Both the position numbers and the translations under genes were made by a program. Of a stretch of DNA of 64,000 bases, positions 45,846 to 60,800 are shown in pieces (position 1 is the stretch's first letter; the number at the start of each line of letters is the position of its first letter). Source of the stretch: Tanytarsus gracilentus (Eukaryota > Arthropoda > Insecta > Diptera > Chironomidae); contig JAXRKN010000044.1 in NCBI GenBank assembly GCA_038502055.1, positions 9,449,501 to 9,513,500 on the forward strand. Direction: 5' to 3'. Below the pieces are notes generated by a model. The model searched no databases, was not told the origin of the DNA, and saw only the letters and a list, made by a program, of their open reading frames with translations.

Positions 45846-48807
45846 GATGCTTGTTGACAAAATGTGATGAAATTAAGGCAGAAAAAAGCAGTAATCTCGA
45901 GTAATTTTAATTAAAAATAATTTTCTAATAATTTTCTTCGGTTATTTTTTAAATTCAACGGTTGAATTTGAAAATTTCCGCAAGGGCAAAAGTTTTACCC
46001 CGAAAAAAAGTTTGCGTGGAGATAAAATTTGAAAAATTAGCTTAAAAATTTTATGCTTCTCGATAAAGAGAGAAAGATTATCTGAGAAAATATTAAAAAC
46101 TTTAAACTTTTCATTCAGCAATTTAATAAAAATCGAAAAATTCAATTTTTGAGTGAGCATGTTAATATTTTGCAAGGGTGTGCGAGTGCGATTTAAAAAA
46201 TTTACGGTGCACGTTATTCTTAAGTTAATTAATTTATTTCCTCATTTTTAAAGCCAATCATTTAAATCAGAAATATTATTGAACGCTTGATTAATTTATT
46301 AAACAAAAATCTCAGCAATAGGTTTAAAAAAATTATTTTCTTGATTCAACCTCAAAGAAATTAAAACTAAAGTTTTTAATTCTAAAATTAATTTTAAAAA
46401 AAAACTATTTGTTCGAAATTCCATTCAAATCGCTTCCATCCAAAAAATGACTTGACTTTGCTCTCTCAATGTTTTTATATTTCACTTGAACACAACCACT
46501 CGAGCAGAGAAGACGTATTGCGATTTTTTTCCGGCAGTTTTATTAAAAATCTCCTTTATTATGCAGTAATTAATCAGATTTTCATCATTTATCGAAACAA
46601 GCGGAGTCAAAAAAAGTGCATAAACCAAAAAAGTTCAATAAAATGAAGAGAAGAGAGTAAAAAAATATTGCGCAAAAAATATCTCGAGTGCAAAAGAATT
46701 TACAACAAAAAAAGAAAGATCGAGCTTTTAAAAATTATATTTATTATTTTTTGAGTGTTCAGTGAAGGTGATTGTTGCTAAAAAGTGCTAATTATTAATG
46801 CATATGGATTACTTTAACTTTTGGATTTAATGTCTACGTTTCAAGATTCTTAAAATATCACCAACATCTCAATGTAAGTTCACATGCAGCCACTTTGTAA
46901 TAAAATTACGTTACACTCATTTTCCTTATCATCATGCATCAGCTGTGAAGCCATAAAAAATAAACGAATGACTCACACGCTTAAATATAGCCGAAATTTG
47001 CAGCAGGAAAAAATATTTGCGTTATCCGCTGTGTATATATTCACAAAAAAAGCAATGCCGTGTCAAAAAAAGTTTGCGATTAAAATTTGGGGGTTCGAGA
47101 GCGTAATTTAATTTTTTTTTATAAAAATTGTGAAGCTTGAAAATAAAATTATTAATAAAAAAACTTCTACTGTTCCCTGCTAATCAAAAGCAAATTTAAA
47201 AAAATCTTAAGAAATTCAGACATTCTCCACCAATCACTTCAACTTCAAAACTTGTGTGTAAATTCGCAGAAAAACATTCAATCAAACAAACGACTTTATA
47301 AAAGAGCAAAAAAAATATTCAAAGAGATAATCATGTCAAATTAGTGTGTTAGGAAAATCAATTTCTTGTGCACATTGTTCAGAAGGGGGGAAGTGGAGAA
47401 CATATTTGGCAGCAATTGCTCGATTTCGCTCCCTCACTCATCATCGCGACTGCTCTAGCATTGAATATTTATATATTTTCGAATCCACAAAAGAAAATCC
47501 ATAGAGAGGGATTTTATTGAATTAAACGTTTGAGTGTAAAAAAATCACATTGTGTCTCGCGATGAGCATTAAAAGAAACTTGATTGTTCATGACCGAGGG
47601 CGTGATCGATTCAACGCGTTCTTAAAGATCTTAATCGTCAAGTTAGACGTAAATTTTAGATTTATTTCTCACGTTTTAATCTGACAATCGAGAGACATAA
47701 GAATTTGACGATTTATTTATTAAAACGCCAATTAGCAGCTCTTGAGTTTATGGCTGCGTTACAATAAATGGTTCAGCTCCTGGTTCATTGTGGAATTTCC
47801 ATAAAATCAATGCTCACATTTCACCTTCCATTATGATAAGCAAGTTCTTTGTTATTGGACTGTCATGAGAAAAAAAAAAGTTTTATTAAATTCTTTCCTC
47901 TCGAATGTGAAAACTCGCGTGTTTTTCTGACACTCCTTAAAAAGAGACAATGGCACAAAAAAATTCTAGCTGTAATGTGAAAAAAATCTTATCATTGTCC
48001 TACTGCATGTGACACTAGAACGCGCCTTTTTTAAAGCTTTAAACATCCTCGAGGGACAACTTTTTTTTGCTGCTCATTTTACTGCAGACAAATTTTCTGC
48101 TAAAATGTTAAAGTTCAAAAAATTTAAATATTTTAAAGAAAATATAAAAAAATACCACGAAAACTTTCCATTTCTTCATTGTGTGAGTAAGAAAATTTTC
48201 ATTTCTCACCTCCACATCTGGCTCCAATCACTTTTGCGCTATTGAAAAGTTTAAGCGTGCTGCAAAATAAATTTCAAGCATGAGATCATCGAAAAGCTGT
48301 CTCCTTATCAATTCGCAATACAATTTAAAGTATTGTTATCAATTCAATTTGTCGCGACAATATTGCAAAAAAAATGTTGGATGCGCTCATGGGAAAAATA
48401 TTTTCCATAGGTGCAGTGCGATCTTAATTAGCTCTAATTATGATGGCCTCATAGATTCTCTCGTATATTGGAATGTTTGATCAATTTCTCACATATGCTC
48501 GCTATATTACAATGGACGAGCGTTTATGTGCCATGATTATTATTTAAAATTCTTGGAATATTTTTTTTTCGTCGATCGAATCGCATAAATTTCTTTCACA
48601 TTTATTTATTCGATTTTTTTTACGAAATACACGAAGATTAAATTTTTTCTCTTCCAGCATAGAGAAACGTCTGTTCTTGAAAGCGTGTTTAAAAAAGAGT
48701 CTCTTACACAAACCGCACGAGTGAATCTTTTCATTTCTATGGCTTCACAATCAATGCCTCATAATTTGTGTTAAACAAATATTTAATAATTATTTTTTTC
48801 TTTATAG
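45846..48807. other. Intergenic stretch and probable Piezo 5' intron
   Basis: Between the divergent Poc1 and Piezo genes. A consensus donor (GTAAGT) at 46874 and an acceptor (TTTATAG) at 48801-48807, seven bases before the Piezo start codon, suggest an untranslated first exon ending at 46873 and a 1.9 kb leader intron. No coding sequence is recognisable. Confidence 0.35.
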
Positions 48808-48814
48808 CAATTCG

Positions 48815-51800
48815 ATGGCAAACTACATCGTAAGTTTAATTGTCCAGCGGCTGATTTTACCGATCCTCCTCAGCACCTGTAAGTAATTTTAATTATGAAT
48901 TCCTTCCGAGACATTATGGACAATTGAATTAATTAACGACATTCTTGTTTTGCGTTAAAAAAATATATTTATATTGAGTCGATGGCACATTGTCAATTGA
49001 GTAATTGAATTAAAAATGCTGATGGGTGATGCTGAGCAGCAGCAGAGAGAAATAGAGAAAAACTCGACTTTCTATATTGTGTGCACGCTATACCGGCACA
49101 ATAAAAAACATGACCTTGAACCGGCTTGGCTTTGATAATAACGACTGTTTCTATCACTCAGCAAAGCAGAATCATACTCGTTGTGTCTATACTAGAATTA
49201 AAATAACAAAAACTGCGTGATATGAGCTTATAGAGAATCTTTCGATTGGACTTTAGAGCAAATGTCCATTTTAATTTCCAATGCACCACGAAAACCCTTT
49301 GAAACTTAACAAATTTATCACCCAACGCTTTTCATTAAAAATGTGGGAAAAAATTTATGTGTTTCACTAACTAAATTTGGGTCTTTAGTGTAACGGATCG
49401 AAGAACTTATTAACAATTTCAGTAAAAAAGTGAGTTTACCTTGTAATCGAAAATTTAGTCGGTGTAAAATTCATGACCTGAATTTTCGACAAAAGCATAC
49501 ACACGAGAACCTAAAAAGACGACAATACGAGTGCCAAAATTGGAACAAAGCTTCTTTTCTTACTCACAGTTAACCATCAAATTGTTTGCATTCTTGACTG
49601 ACACTCAATATCTGTAAACGAAAGTGAAAGTTGAGTTTTTTTTTGCATAGACACGCATGCATGGCGAGGAAACATGAACCTGACTTTATTTACTTCTCAA
49701 CCCTCCATAATTTACATGTGAATTGCATGACTCGGACAATTAACAGACACAGCGGCGGTTGAAGCTGACAAGCCCATATAATAATGAAGACACTGACTGA
49801 CAATGTAAATATGTAATGAAATATCTATTTGGATTCATTTTCTTTCGTGACCTTTTAATGAAAAATCGAGTAGAACCATCCCGAGAATATTCAACAGAGT
49901 AGGTCAAGTACCTTGCTGAATCAGAATACATTAGCATAGACATGCAACAAGTTTTTGTGCATATCTGTTCATCTCCAAAAGTCGAAATCAATTAGCGCTC
50001 TCAGTTTGATGGCATTCCAAGACGGTGCGTTGGCCGTGTGTCGTCATTTCAAATACGGTTTAAAATTTAAATGACATCACGACGGAATCTGATTTCATTT
50101 ATTAGCGGTTATTAGCGAGATGAAAAAAAATTTTAAATGAGTTTTCTGATCTTAAAATTCGTCATAAAATTCGTCATGAAATTAAATTTAAATTTTCGCT
50201 ACAACTCTTCAGTTCTCACAATTTCACCTTTAAACACGTGCCGACTTATAAAAGTGATTAATTGATGAGCTTTTGGGCTTCTAATTAATTTATTCTTTTC
50301 CTCAAAGCTTGATTATTTTAAACGGCGCTTCTAAGAAAAACACACAAAATCATTTATAGAATAAAACCTAGGGCTGAGAAGGTATGAATATGAGGGTCCT
50401 ACAGTGCCCCGCAGTGCCCCAGTTGCTCTCTAGTGTCCTCCAGTGCCCCCCAATGTCCTACAGTGCTCTTCAATGTCCTACAGTGCCCTTCAATGTCCGT
50501 CAGTGTCCCCCAGTGCCCGCCAACAACACATTTATTTTCATGTTCTCAGCCTTGGAATAAAACCCAATGGAACATTTTCATATCGATGAATTCTTAAAAT
50601 ATATTTTTAAAACCAGTTCCTAAGAATTCACGATGAACCAGCTGAAGATGTTCTCATGAATTTTTAATTATGGTAATTTTAGTCAATCTTCTTTGTGGTC
50701 ACATCGGATACATTTCAGTATAATCTAGCATCGTTAATCGCTGAAAAATCTCACCATAATTTGCTTAATGGACTATTTAAAAACTAAGATTTTTGATACG
50801 CAGTTGGTGCTTTTTAACACCTCAACATTTAACCGTGTCAAAAGCGATAAGAATATTTCAAACACACACATTTTAAAATGTTCCAGAAAATTATAGGTTG
50901 TGAATTTTTTTTATTGGATAAAACATTGTCAGAATTATTACCATACAAAAAAATTATGTCTCAGTTCCATTTTTATGTTCAGCCCTTTTTTTATGTTTCA
51001 CGATCATGACATCGAAAAGCATAATGTCGACATGTGTAAGGAAGTCACTAATACACCGCATTGAAATGAAAATTTGCTGTCAACACGGAAAATTACATAA
51101 GCATAGCCATGTGGATTTGGTCAAAAATATACATAAGCGCATATTTTTTATGAATGAAAAAGTTTCTTATTCTTTTATCGCATTTTCTCTCTTCTAGACT
51201 CGTGAACTGAATACTTAGCGTAGCGTGAAATTAATGAGTTGTAAAAGTCATAATCGACACACTCACAATCGGAAATCTCGCTTTGCAATGATTAAAATAT
51301 GCACTCATCGACAATATTGTGTATCACCAACACGTCCCATGAATAATTTATTAAATGGGATTGCATGAGCATGATGGATCCAATTTGTGAATATTTCATG
51401 AGTCAATTGATTGTTATCACATTCATAAAAATGATTACATTTATCATGCTTTAAGTCTTCATGAACAAATATTTAGTCATTTCTATTGACACTCGTTAAT
51501 AATTTTTTTTAATCGACCGTCAAATTTTTAAAATTAATTAATTAATCATTTAAGTTTATAACAAAGCTCATAAAATGTACGAATAAGATAGGACACATCA
51601 GCACGTTGAAAATAGGTCATGGTAAAGTTCGCAATAAAAAAAATAAAGGAAAATGTTAAAGTCGGGAGGGAACGAACAAAGTTGTGAGCGCAATCATTTT
51701 ACGCTTTTCTGTCCATACATGACAACATGATGATGTTCGAAAGGAAATAATCGTTTCCTTCTTTTAAAGGTTGCCTTTTAAGGCCCGTTGGACTCTCCTT

Positions 51801-54800
51801 GCCATATCTTCTGCTTCTATTTTATTTGCCATTTGTGCCTGTCGCAACCTATCGTTCAATTAGGGGTGAGTTGTTGATGATTTTTTTATGCGATAGCAAT
51901 TACTTACCATTTCCATCTCTATCAGGTCATACAGGATTTTATTTATCACTCTACGTATTCGTAAGCGTGCTGCTATGCCTTGCACAAAGTGGCTTTCAAA
52001 TTTTTCTCGTCGTCGTTGGCAACGATTTTGTTCAGAAATGTGAATTTCTGGAGATTCTTCTGCGACATGTAGGCGTTGTTCGTTTAGACGAATTAGATAC
52101 CTTATCAATCATACAATGGCTGGCACCCGAAGTGATTTCGTTCATCGGTTCCATTGTGATTTTAATTGTTTTAAGAAAATCGTCGGCAATCAATGTTGAA
52201 TCTCTTAATACGGATGGAAATGACTCGGCACCGACGAGTATGCAGCCCATTCTACCCGAAACCGATCACGAAGTGTCGCTAGAAAAGTGGACGGTGATGG
52301 TGAGAGCGGGTAAAGTTTTGTCGCTTCTCGTTTTATGTGCGACTGGTGCTCTGCAGCCGTCAGCTTTAAGCGTGATTTACTATCTAGTTTTTCTCGGTGC
52401 CGTAACATGGTGGGGGTGCAACAAAACACTGGAGAGGTAAAATTTATTACCCGATTATGCTCGATTAATTAATGCTCACACGCTTATTTAGGGCGTTTGG
52501 AATTGTTCTCCGAATCACCGTGGTGTTCCTAATGTTTCACATTGTCGCCCTTCTCGCTTATCAAAATCCCTGGCCGCAAGAATTTTTAGAGCCAAATTCA
52601 ACCATACCAAGGTGAATTTTTGTTGAAAAGATTAAACAACTGGATTTTTTTTGTAAATTATTTTTATATTTTTAACCTCGTGAAAAATCATCCACTTGTG
52701 CCCTTTTCACTTTATTTCACGAAAATTTAATTTATTTCCGTTTAGAGTTTTGGGATTTTCGGCAATTTACTCCTCGACATGCGGAAATGGGACGGACATT
52801 CGTGTAATTGATTTCAACACGGAATTAGACTTTGATCACTACCTAAATCCCATAGCGTTAATTTTCTGCTATCTAGTGATTGCAATTACATCAATTCTCC
52901 TCCTCGACCCACAGGTAAATTTTGTCATAGTGAAATTGTTATGAATGTTTTTTCAGCATTAGCTCGTAGCACGTTGTGCCAGTGAAATAAATAATTAACA
53001 TTAACATATATAGTCGCTAAATTAGATCAAAATTTAAAATTCACTCATAATCGCTTATAATTCCCATTTAATTCCATCCGCTCACGAAAAAAAATAAATT
53101 AAAGCCTGAGGAAACAAAGGCTCCAAGTACTGGACCATTTTCACATCTCGAAAGTGGTGTCAAAGTTCAAAGGCAAGTCTCATTTCGCATACAGAGAAAG
53201 AGCATTTTGCGTAAGACATTTGTTTCGAATGACAAATGGAAAGACGCTGCGAGAAGAGTTAAAATGAAAACGCAGGTGATTTTTGACATTCAAATTTGGT
53301 GTTTTTCAAAATTATTATTTCAATTATTCAACACCTCAACTAAGAAATTGGACAAAAGAGAATATTTTTCAGGCCAGTGACACGTGATGTGTATGTCAGA
53401 AAAGTCAACGAACATATCTTTTGTGTTTTATTTACCTTTTTCTTCTTTTCATTTTAACCTCAACCCACATGTTACATCAAGTCTTTAATAGAGATCTGAT
53501 TTAAAATTGATTGATTTGTCATTTTCCTCCTCAAGTGCTGTGGTGGTTGTGTATGGAGGTGTGAATAGCTTTTATGTGCTCGCTAATTTTATTGCTCTAT
53601 AAATTGTTTTGGTTTTTGTATAACAAACTATTTCTAAGCATGCATAACAAACTAACAAATTTAATGGATTTTTCACCCGTAAATTCCTAATTTTTCATGT
53701 CATTTTTAAATTCTCACTTTATTCTTTTTGGCATCTCTTTGGTTATTCTTTGCCTACTTTTTTTAGGGATATGTTCGATGTCCTGATGCGACGCGTGAAA
53801 CAGAACCTAATGAAAGAACACCTGTATGTATAATTTGAGAAAGTTTTTTTTTGTGAAATTAACGACAAACTGCATCATGCCTAATAACGATATTAACTGA
53901 GCCTCTCATTCATGCTTTGCAATGAATTCGATCGAAAAATGTCCAATGATTTTTTCGGCACACATTAATTTTTTTTCTCGATGCACCGAAAGTCAATAAT
54001 TTTTTATCTGTGAAGTTTCTTATCGTTAAATTTTTAATTTTTTTCTTACCCACATTTTACACTTTTCGAATTCTCTGAATCATTAACGCTTATCGTTGCA
54101 CTTCGTAAATAGCTGATGCGAAGCGGAACGAGAAAAGTGGCCGACTCGAAGCCCGATGCACCGGTGCGTAAAGAGAGCGATACCATTCCAATGACAGATA
54201 TTGGTAAGAAGATTAATTTTGGCATTTTTCCTATCTTTCCGAAATTATTTTAGTTTGAAATTTTTGTTCTTTTCATTCCCCTTCCAAACTTCCTCACAAA
54301 CACATCGCATTGAATTTTTAAGGAAATGAAAAAATAATTGCAGAAAATGAGGAGCCGGATGAGGGTCAGGGTGCAGGATTCTGCGAACAGGTGGCCATGG
54401 CTGCCGGCAGCATCGCCGATTTCATCTACATAAATAGTTATATTTTTACAAATGTCCTAATGATGGTAAATAATTTAATTCCATGCGCTTGAATAAACTA
54501 ATAAAACTTTCTCTAACAGTCGTGGAGTATAATTTACCATTCATGGCTGGGCTTTATTCTTCTAATTTGGGCGAATTTAATTTGGATCATTCCGAATCAA
54601 CGAAAAAATATGCTCCGATCGAGTCCATTCTTGGTGGCATATGCAGAATTTCTATTAATAGCAACATATCTGTACGGAATGAATTTAACAGACGATGAGT
54701 TGCCCTCGAATGTGTCAACGAGTGGAATAAATCTCCCCAACATTGGCTTCGTGAAATATCTTCACTATCCGATTGGTCCAATCATGCTGAAGTCACTCTT

Positions 54801-57800
54801 CACCGTCATGTTTCTCTCGTCACTTCGTCAAATGATTCAGGAGAGACAGGCAGAGACAAGAAGTACAGCTCTTGCCGATATGGTTGCACCATTACAGTTG
54901 ACTGTCGGTGCAGCAACAGCTCGTGAAGGAATTCAAAGAAAGCAGGAAAAACAATCAGTTTTCATCACAAGAGCTGCTTCACTAATTAATAAATTCCTAA
55001 TTAATTTTTGGATTGTCATCGTTACCATCACACTTTTTGTCTGCGGCATTACTGGTCAGCAAATGACTGGTTTTAGAATAGTTTACATGGCGCTCTTCCT
55101 CATCTTTGTACTTACATTCCAAGTAATTATGAGAATTATTTTCGTACAAAACAGATGCTGTTATTGTTTTTTCTCTTTCTCACAGTTTTCATACAGCGCA
55201 TGGCGTAAATTTATGTACGGCTTCTGGCTGCTGGTTATTGTGTACTCGATGGCAATTCTAATTTTAGTGTATACGTACCAATTTCCTAAAACCGCGACAT
55301 ATTTTGAGGAATATTTGCACATCACATTAACGCTGTAAGTTTTTAATGGATTTCTGTTAAATTTAATGACTTTTAATATTCTTTAAAAAAAATAGGCAAC
55401 GTGATATTGGCTTAGAGCACTACGAAGCTAAGCAACTCTTCCTGCATCTCGTTACACCAACATTAATTGTAATCATCACAGTAATTCAACTTCATTACTG
55501 TCACACGAAATTCCTGGAAGTTTCTCAAATTCCCGATGGGCCTCAAGACAATGTGAGCAAGACGAGCTCGGTGGCTTATGGAACATTTTCGGCTCGAACA
55601 AATCAAACTGGCGACACCGATGACGATGATGAGACGAATATAGATTTTCTGAATGAGATAAAAATTCGAAAGTTGTCACGTCAAGAGATTGAGGGAGTTG
55701 CAAAGAGACTTTTGTCGAAAATATTTGTGCTCGGCGAAATTACGCTGCTCTTTTTGGAAATACATTTCTACAAAATCATGCTGTTTAGCGTATTCCTACT
55801 GGCTGTTAATAGCGTGGAACTGCTTCACTTTTCGTTCGTCATTTTGGGCGTTGCTGGGTTGCAGGCAAAAAGCGAGTCACAGTTTTTGGTGACACGCATC
55901 GGATCATTAATTTCATCAATTCTATTAATTACCACGATGATGTATCAAGTAGATTATATCGATCATGAAAATTACGATTCCAACTGCACAAATCACACAG
56001 ATCCAACGAAAGAAGTCCTCAACAATGCCGAATGGGTTGGATTTAAAAAAGCTAACGCTGAATTTGATCTCGCCGATCTCATTCGACCATACCTCATATA
56101 CATTGTCGTAGTGTCAATTCACTCATTTATCATCCTCTATCAGACTATCAGACGAATTAAACAAAATAAACCTCCGCGAACGCCAACGGTCGTATTCCCG
56201 AGAATTCGTAGATCGGATGCTGATCGAGACATTCCGCACCTAATTAAGTATCTAATTAATTATGGATTCTACAAATTTGGAATTGAAATTTGCCTCATTG
56301 GCTACCTCATGGTCATTGGATCGCGCATGGACATTGTTGCATGCTTCTATGCACTTTGGCTCTTTTTCCTCTACAAACTCGATCGTGACACGGCGCGAAA
56401 AGTGTGGAGCTATGCAACGTATTTCATCATCGTTTCCATACCCATACAATATTTGTCATTAATTAGTCTTCCGCCGGGACTTTGTATCGAGTATCCTTGG
56501 CTCGATATTCCGGCCCTCCAAGATTTCAATCATTTCGCCTTCCTACCCGACAACAGTTATGCTTTCAAGATGAAATCGAAACTTTTACTTCTCGATTTTA
56601 TTCTTCTCCTCATAATGTGTCGGCAAATTGTTGTATTTCGAATTGAGGCGCGCTACGAAAATTCAGTCGCCAATTATCCGGGAGGAAGTAACAAGTCTGT
56701 GCTGAAAGACATTGATCAATTAGGCATGGTGCCATTCGATAATCCCACACATGATTTCATCGATAAAATTCGCAATTATTTGGACATCCTCAAGCGCTTC
56801 CTCTTCATCATCTTCTTTTGGGCGACACTGGCAATCGTTTTTCTTACTGGCACCAGCCGAGTGAATCTATTATCGTTAGGCTATATAATTGGCAGCTTTA
56901 TCTTCCTGTGGCAAGGCACTGACTTTTATGTGAGTACTCTTAATTGTTTTTTAATTTAACAAAATTAATTAATTATCTCTTAATTAGTTGCGACCGATAT
57001 ACGTCATTTTGAGATGGTGGAATTATCTGATCGCATATAACGTGTCTGTTGTCGCAATTAAAACTCTGATTCAGTTGGTTGGATGTCTAGTATTGAAAAC
57101 CGTGGCAGCGCAAGAGGAAGCCAAAAAGAACAAATTGGACGATTCGAATGGCTATTGCACTTTTATTCAAGTAAGATAAAACTGATATAGGGAACTTCAT
57201 ACGGAATAATTATTTTCACTTTCAAGTCCTCTTAATTACTGTATAACGCATTTAATTTTCAATTAATTCACAGCTCTTCGGAATCACCTGCATTTGTTCC
57301 TCAAAATATGGTGAACAAGCACCAAATCCATGCGGTGTACCGTTTGAGGACTCTGGTTTATTGTGGGATGGAGTTTGCTTTGCTTTCCTCATTCTTCAAC
57401 GTAGAATGTTCTCAAGTCACTACTTCTGTCATGTCATTAATGAAGCGAAAGCATCTCTCATCCTTGCATCACGTGGCAATGAATTGATTGAAGAATTGAG
57501 AAAGAAAGAAATGGCAACGGAAGCTGAAAGAGAAGCACAAATTTTGCAGAAAATCAAAGCCAAAATGGACCGAATTAAAGCAACGCAACAGAGAGTCCTC
57601 GAAGAAAATGAACCCAAAACTCACGCGGCTGGTAAGAAAATTTTGAGTGTAAAATTTCATTTTATTACCGCGATTTTTGAAAACGTTATTTTTTTTTTGA
57701 AAAAGTGAAAAGTTTTTTTGATCACTTTTAACATCAGTCATGAAAGAAAAAGTTTGAAATTTTTGAAATCAGAAGGTCCTGCACCGCTTGCTAGATCTCA

Positions 57801-60800
57801 TAGCTTATCGTCTGGCATTGGCTATCACACTCCCGTTGAGGACGATGATGATGAAGAAATTGACGATGTCGCTGAGTCCATGTTCGTTGAGGGCGAAGGC
57901 TTATCCGAGATTCCAACCGACCTACCGGTGTTTTCAGTTTCGCGAGGTGAATCATTCGTCACGCAAGCACCCTCACCAAGCTCTGCTGTAATGACAGTTT
58001 CACTTGATGCTTATTTAGATCCTCATAAAATCTCTTATGGTTCGCCCAACGACTATGAGATGTTGCCGAGAATTTCGAGCCCCGATGAGACTTTCCCTGA
58101 AGTTTTTAGTCCTCCGCCTTTTGATGTAATTTTACCTCTTAAATTTTTATAGCTAAAAAAGATTTTAAATTGGAATTAACTTGAATAGGATCGAGAGTCG
58201 CAGACAATTGATCAGAACTTACTTGTGCCGCCAAATACAAACACCGGCTTATCGTCGGGTGGAAGTAGTGTTAGTTCAGGTCGTAGGCATCGAAGATTGT
58301 CTAGTTTAAATACGGTCTCGTGGCCAAATCCAAATGAATTGGCGGTCGCTCCTCGACAGAGGCGAATGTCCACTGTAACTAGCTCAGAAGCCTTAAAAGT
58401 AAATTTTTAATTAAAACAGTTTTATTGGAATTTTTTCACAAGTCAAAATTTTCGTGTAGGGAGTGAATGAGAAAGAATTGGCATCGCCAAGAGTTAAAAC
58501 GCCTCGAAGAAAATCAAGTTACAGCACATCAATCGCTCCCGATGAATTAACACTCGATCCGTCATCGAGACGTCGTTCGAGCTTTGTTACATCTTGGGCA
58601 ATTGATGATGATGATGATGGAGAAGGTCTAACGACAACTCGTGGCATTTCAAGGAGACGCAAATACAGCTGGGGTGTCGTTGGTGAAGCCGGTTTTAGGG
58701 ATTCGATTCGATCTGCTTCATCTCGTTCACCCGTTTCTCATCACGAATGTAATTGATTGGCTTTTCATTATTAAATTGGCATGAGATTGCTTTCTTTGTG
58801 ATAGATAGGAGGGAGAAGCTGTAAATATAATCTTAAAATCTAATTGATGTCTCGCCCTTTTTATGATTTTGTAAATATTTATTTATTTCGAGTCACGCTT
58901 AAAGGCTTTTCACGATTTACATTTTCAGAAAAGTATTTTCAGTTTACACGCGGAGAAAAAAATTTATTTGAAGGTCAGAATGTAAATAAATCATCGATGC
59001 ATCGGCTGCTGACTGCTGTGAGGATGCAAACATTTCTCTCTGTAAATAAATAAAATTAAAATTGAAATAAAACGATTTAAAACCCTTGCAGTGTTTTACT
59101 TTCTTAATTTTAATCAAACTCCCACCAAAATGAAAATTCACAATTCGCTACTTTTTATTTCCTCCACACGCTTTCAAGATTTAGTTTAATTTATGACACG
59201 TTCAAATATTTTTCTAGATGGATCCCAACGAAAGCTAAGACGTGGTAAAGTTTTTGAAACATATTTTTAAAGCATCTTCTCAAAACTAACTCCATGTGTC
59301 AGTGATTTGGTAGAATTGGTATTCAAAGAAACTTTAATTCACCTCAACTAATGTCTTTCTCATAATTATTTAAGTACCAAATTCACAAATTGATGCATAT
59401 TTTTCTCAAAACTCTTTCACAGCTAAAAAAACGATATTAAAATCGTTAATGGGTGTCATCGTCTGCAAATCCGTAGAGTTTCTCTTTTAGTGATGCTTAA
59501 ATAGGTGTCGAGCTGTATCATACACTTTAAACTTGGTAGTTAGAACACTTTTACACACTCTTTGTTGCCGTCCACACAATAATTTCTCACAGTGTTTTTT
59601 CAAATGAAGAATTATGTGAGCTTTTTTGTCTCAAATGCTTTTACTCATTCTTCATTCCGTTGTGAGATCGTTTTCAGGTCGAAACGTCTGTGGTGATTTT
59701 TCTATCATTACACTTTAGGTGCTGGATTTTTGAGAATTTTCATTTAATTAAACTCAACTTATAAATTTTTTTATAATTCTCAAAAACCCACCCTTAACAT
59801 TCACAAAACCTTAACTTTTAAGCTCTTTTAATTTCTCATTAATCCATTTTTGGTTCAAAGTTCTCATTTAAACAAATTTATCTCCGTCTAATTGTCGAGC
59901 ACCATTCAATATTACTGCACCAACTTTTTAATATTTTCTAGCGTTACTAAAATAATTTCTGAGAATATTTTTTGACTAAATTTTCTCTCGTCCTAACAGC
60001 AATACGTTCGGGAGACTACTACATGTTCGAAGATGTTGAAGATGAATTTGAGCTCGATATTATAAATCAACGCGATTCGGACGACGAAGAGGAAAAGCAG
60101 TCCGCCACTCGCCGGCGTCTCAGCAAGAAGATGAATTTTTCGCAGGTAAACTTTTGACTAACTTTTAATTAATTACACTAACATCCGTTAATAAAATTCA
60201 ACATTCAAAATTCTTCGATTTAAAAAATTCTCAGTATTTAATAAAAATGAAAGAGGACACTGAAAAAGAAAGACTCGAGCAATTGGAGCGAGAAGAAATT
60301 GAAAAGAAAAAGAGAATGTCGAGAAGAAGTTCATCTCCTGGCGTAAGACATTCGCAACTGCCAGATCCCGATGCTGTTGAGCGTTCAGCTCACTCTGAGC
60401 CCATTCCGCGTTTAACTCAATTTGTGAGTCCTTCAAAAAGTTCCTTTCAATTTTATTGGCACTTTTACTTAGCTTTCATTTAGATTTAGTTTCTTTAATT
60501 TTATTCTTAAGTCATTCATTGCTTTATTATTAACTTGGTTAAAAACTTCATTTCTTTAGGGGATGAAGAATATTTTTAAACTTTTTCTAGCAAAAATAGA
60601 TTACAAGGCTGATTAGTTGCTTTAATTATTTTGAATAGAATTATTTTAATTCAGGAAAAACTTCTTCTTTCATGCTTGATTTCATTTAAATCTCATTTGT
60701 CATTTTGGGAGTATGGAATTTTTTATTGGGTCAACCACAAATTTTTATCGTTGTCAAAAAAAATATGGTTGTTTGTCCCTTTTGAAATTTTCTCATTTAA

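Larger units (their letters stand above)
48879..51769 (+). other. Piezo intron 1 (2.9 kb)
   Basis: Separates the 21-codon first coding exon from the second. It carries the repeat element at 50360-50562. I see no nested gene; open frames are short and without recognisable domains. Confidence 0.8.

Noticed and set aside
47562..47690. Short open frame starting MSIKRNLIVHDRGRDRF in the Piezo leader region
   Set aside because: About 40 codons, no similarity to a known protein, no donor in phase with Piezo exon 2. Likely chance.
55123..55185. Treating 55123-55185 as coding
   Set aside because: The frame is open, but removing it restores the expected LTFQFSYSAWRK junction seen in Piezo proteins, and both splice sites are good. 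It is reported only as a possible retained intron.
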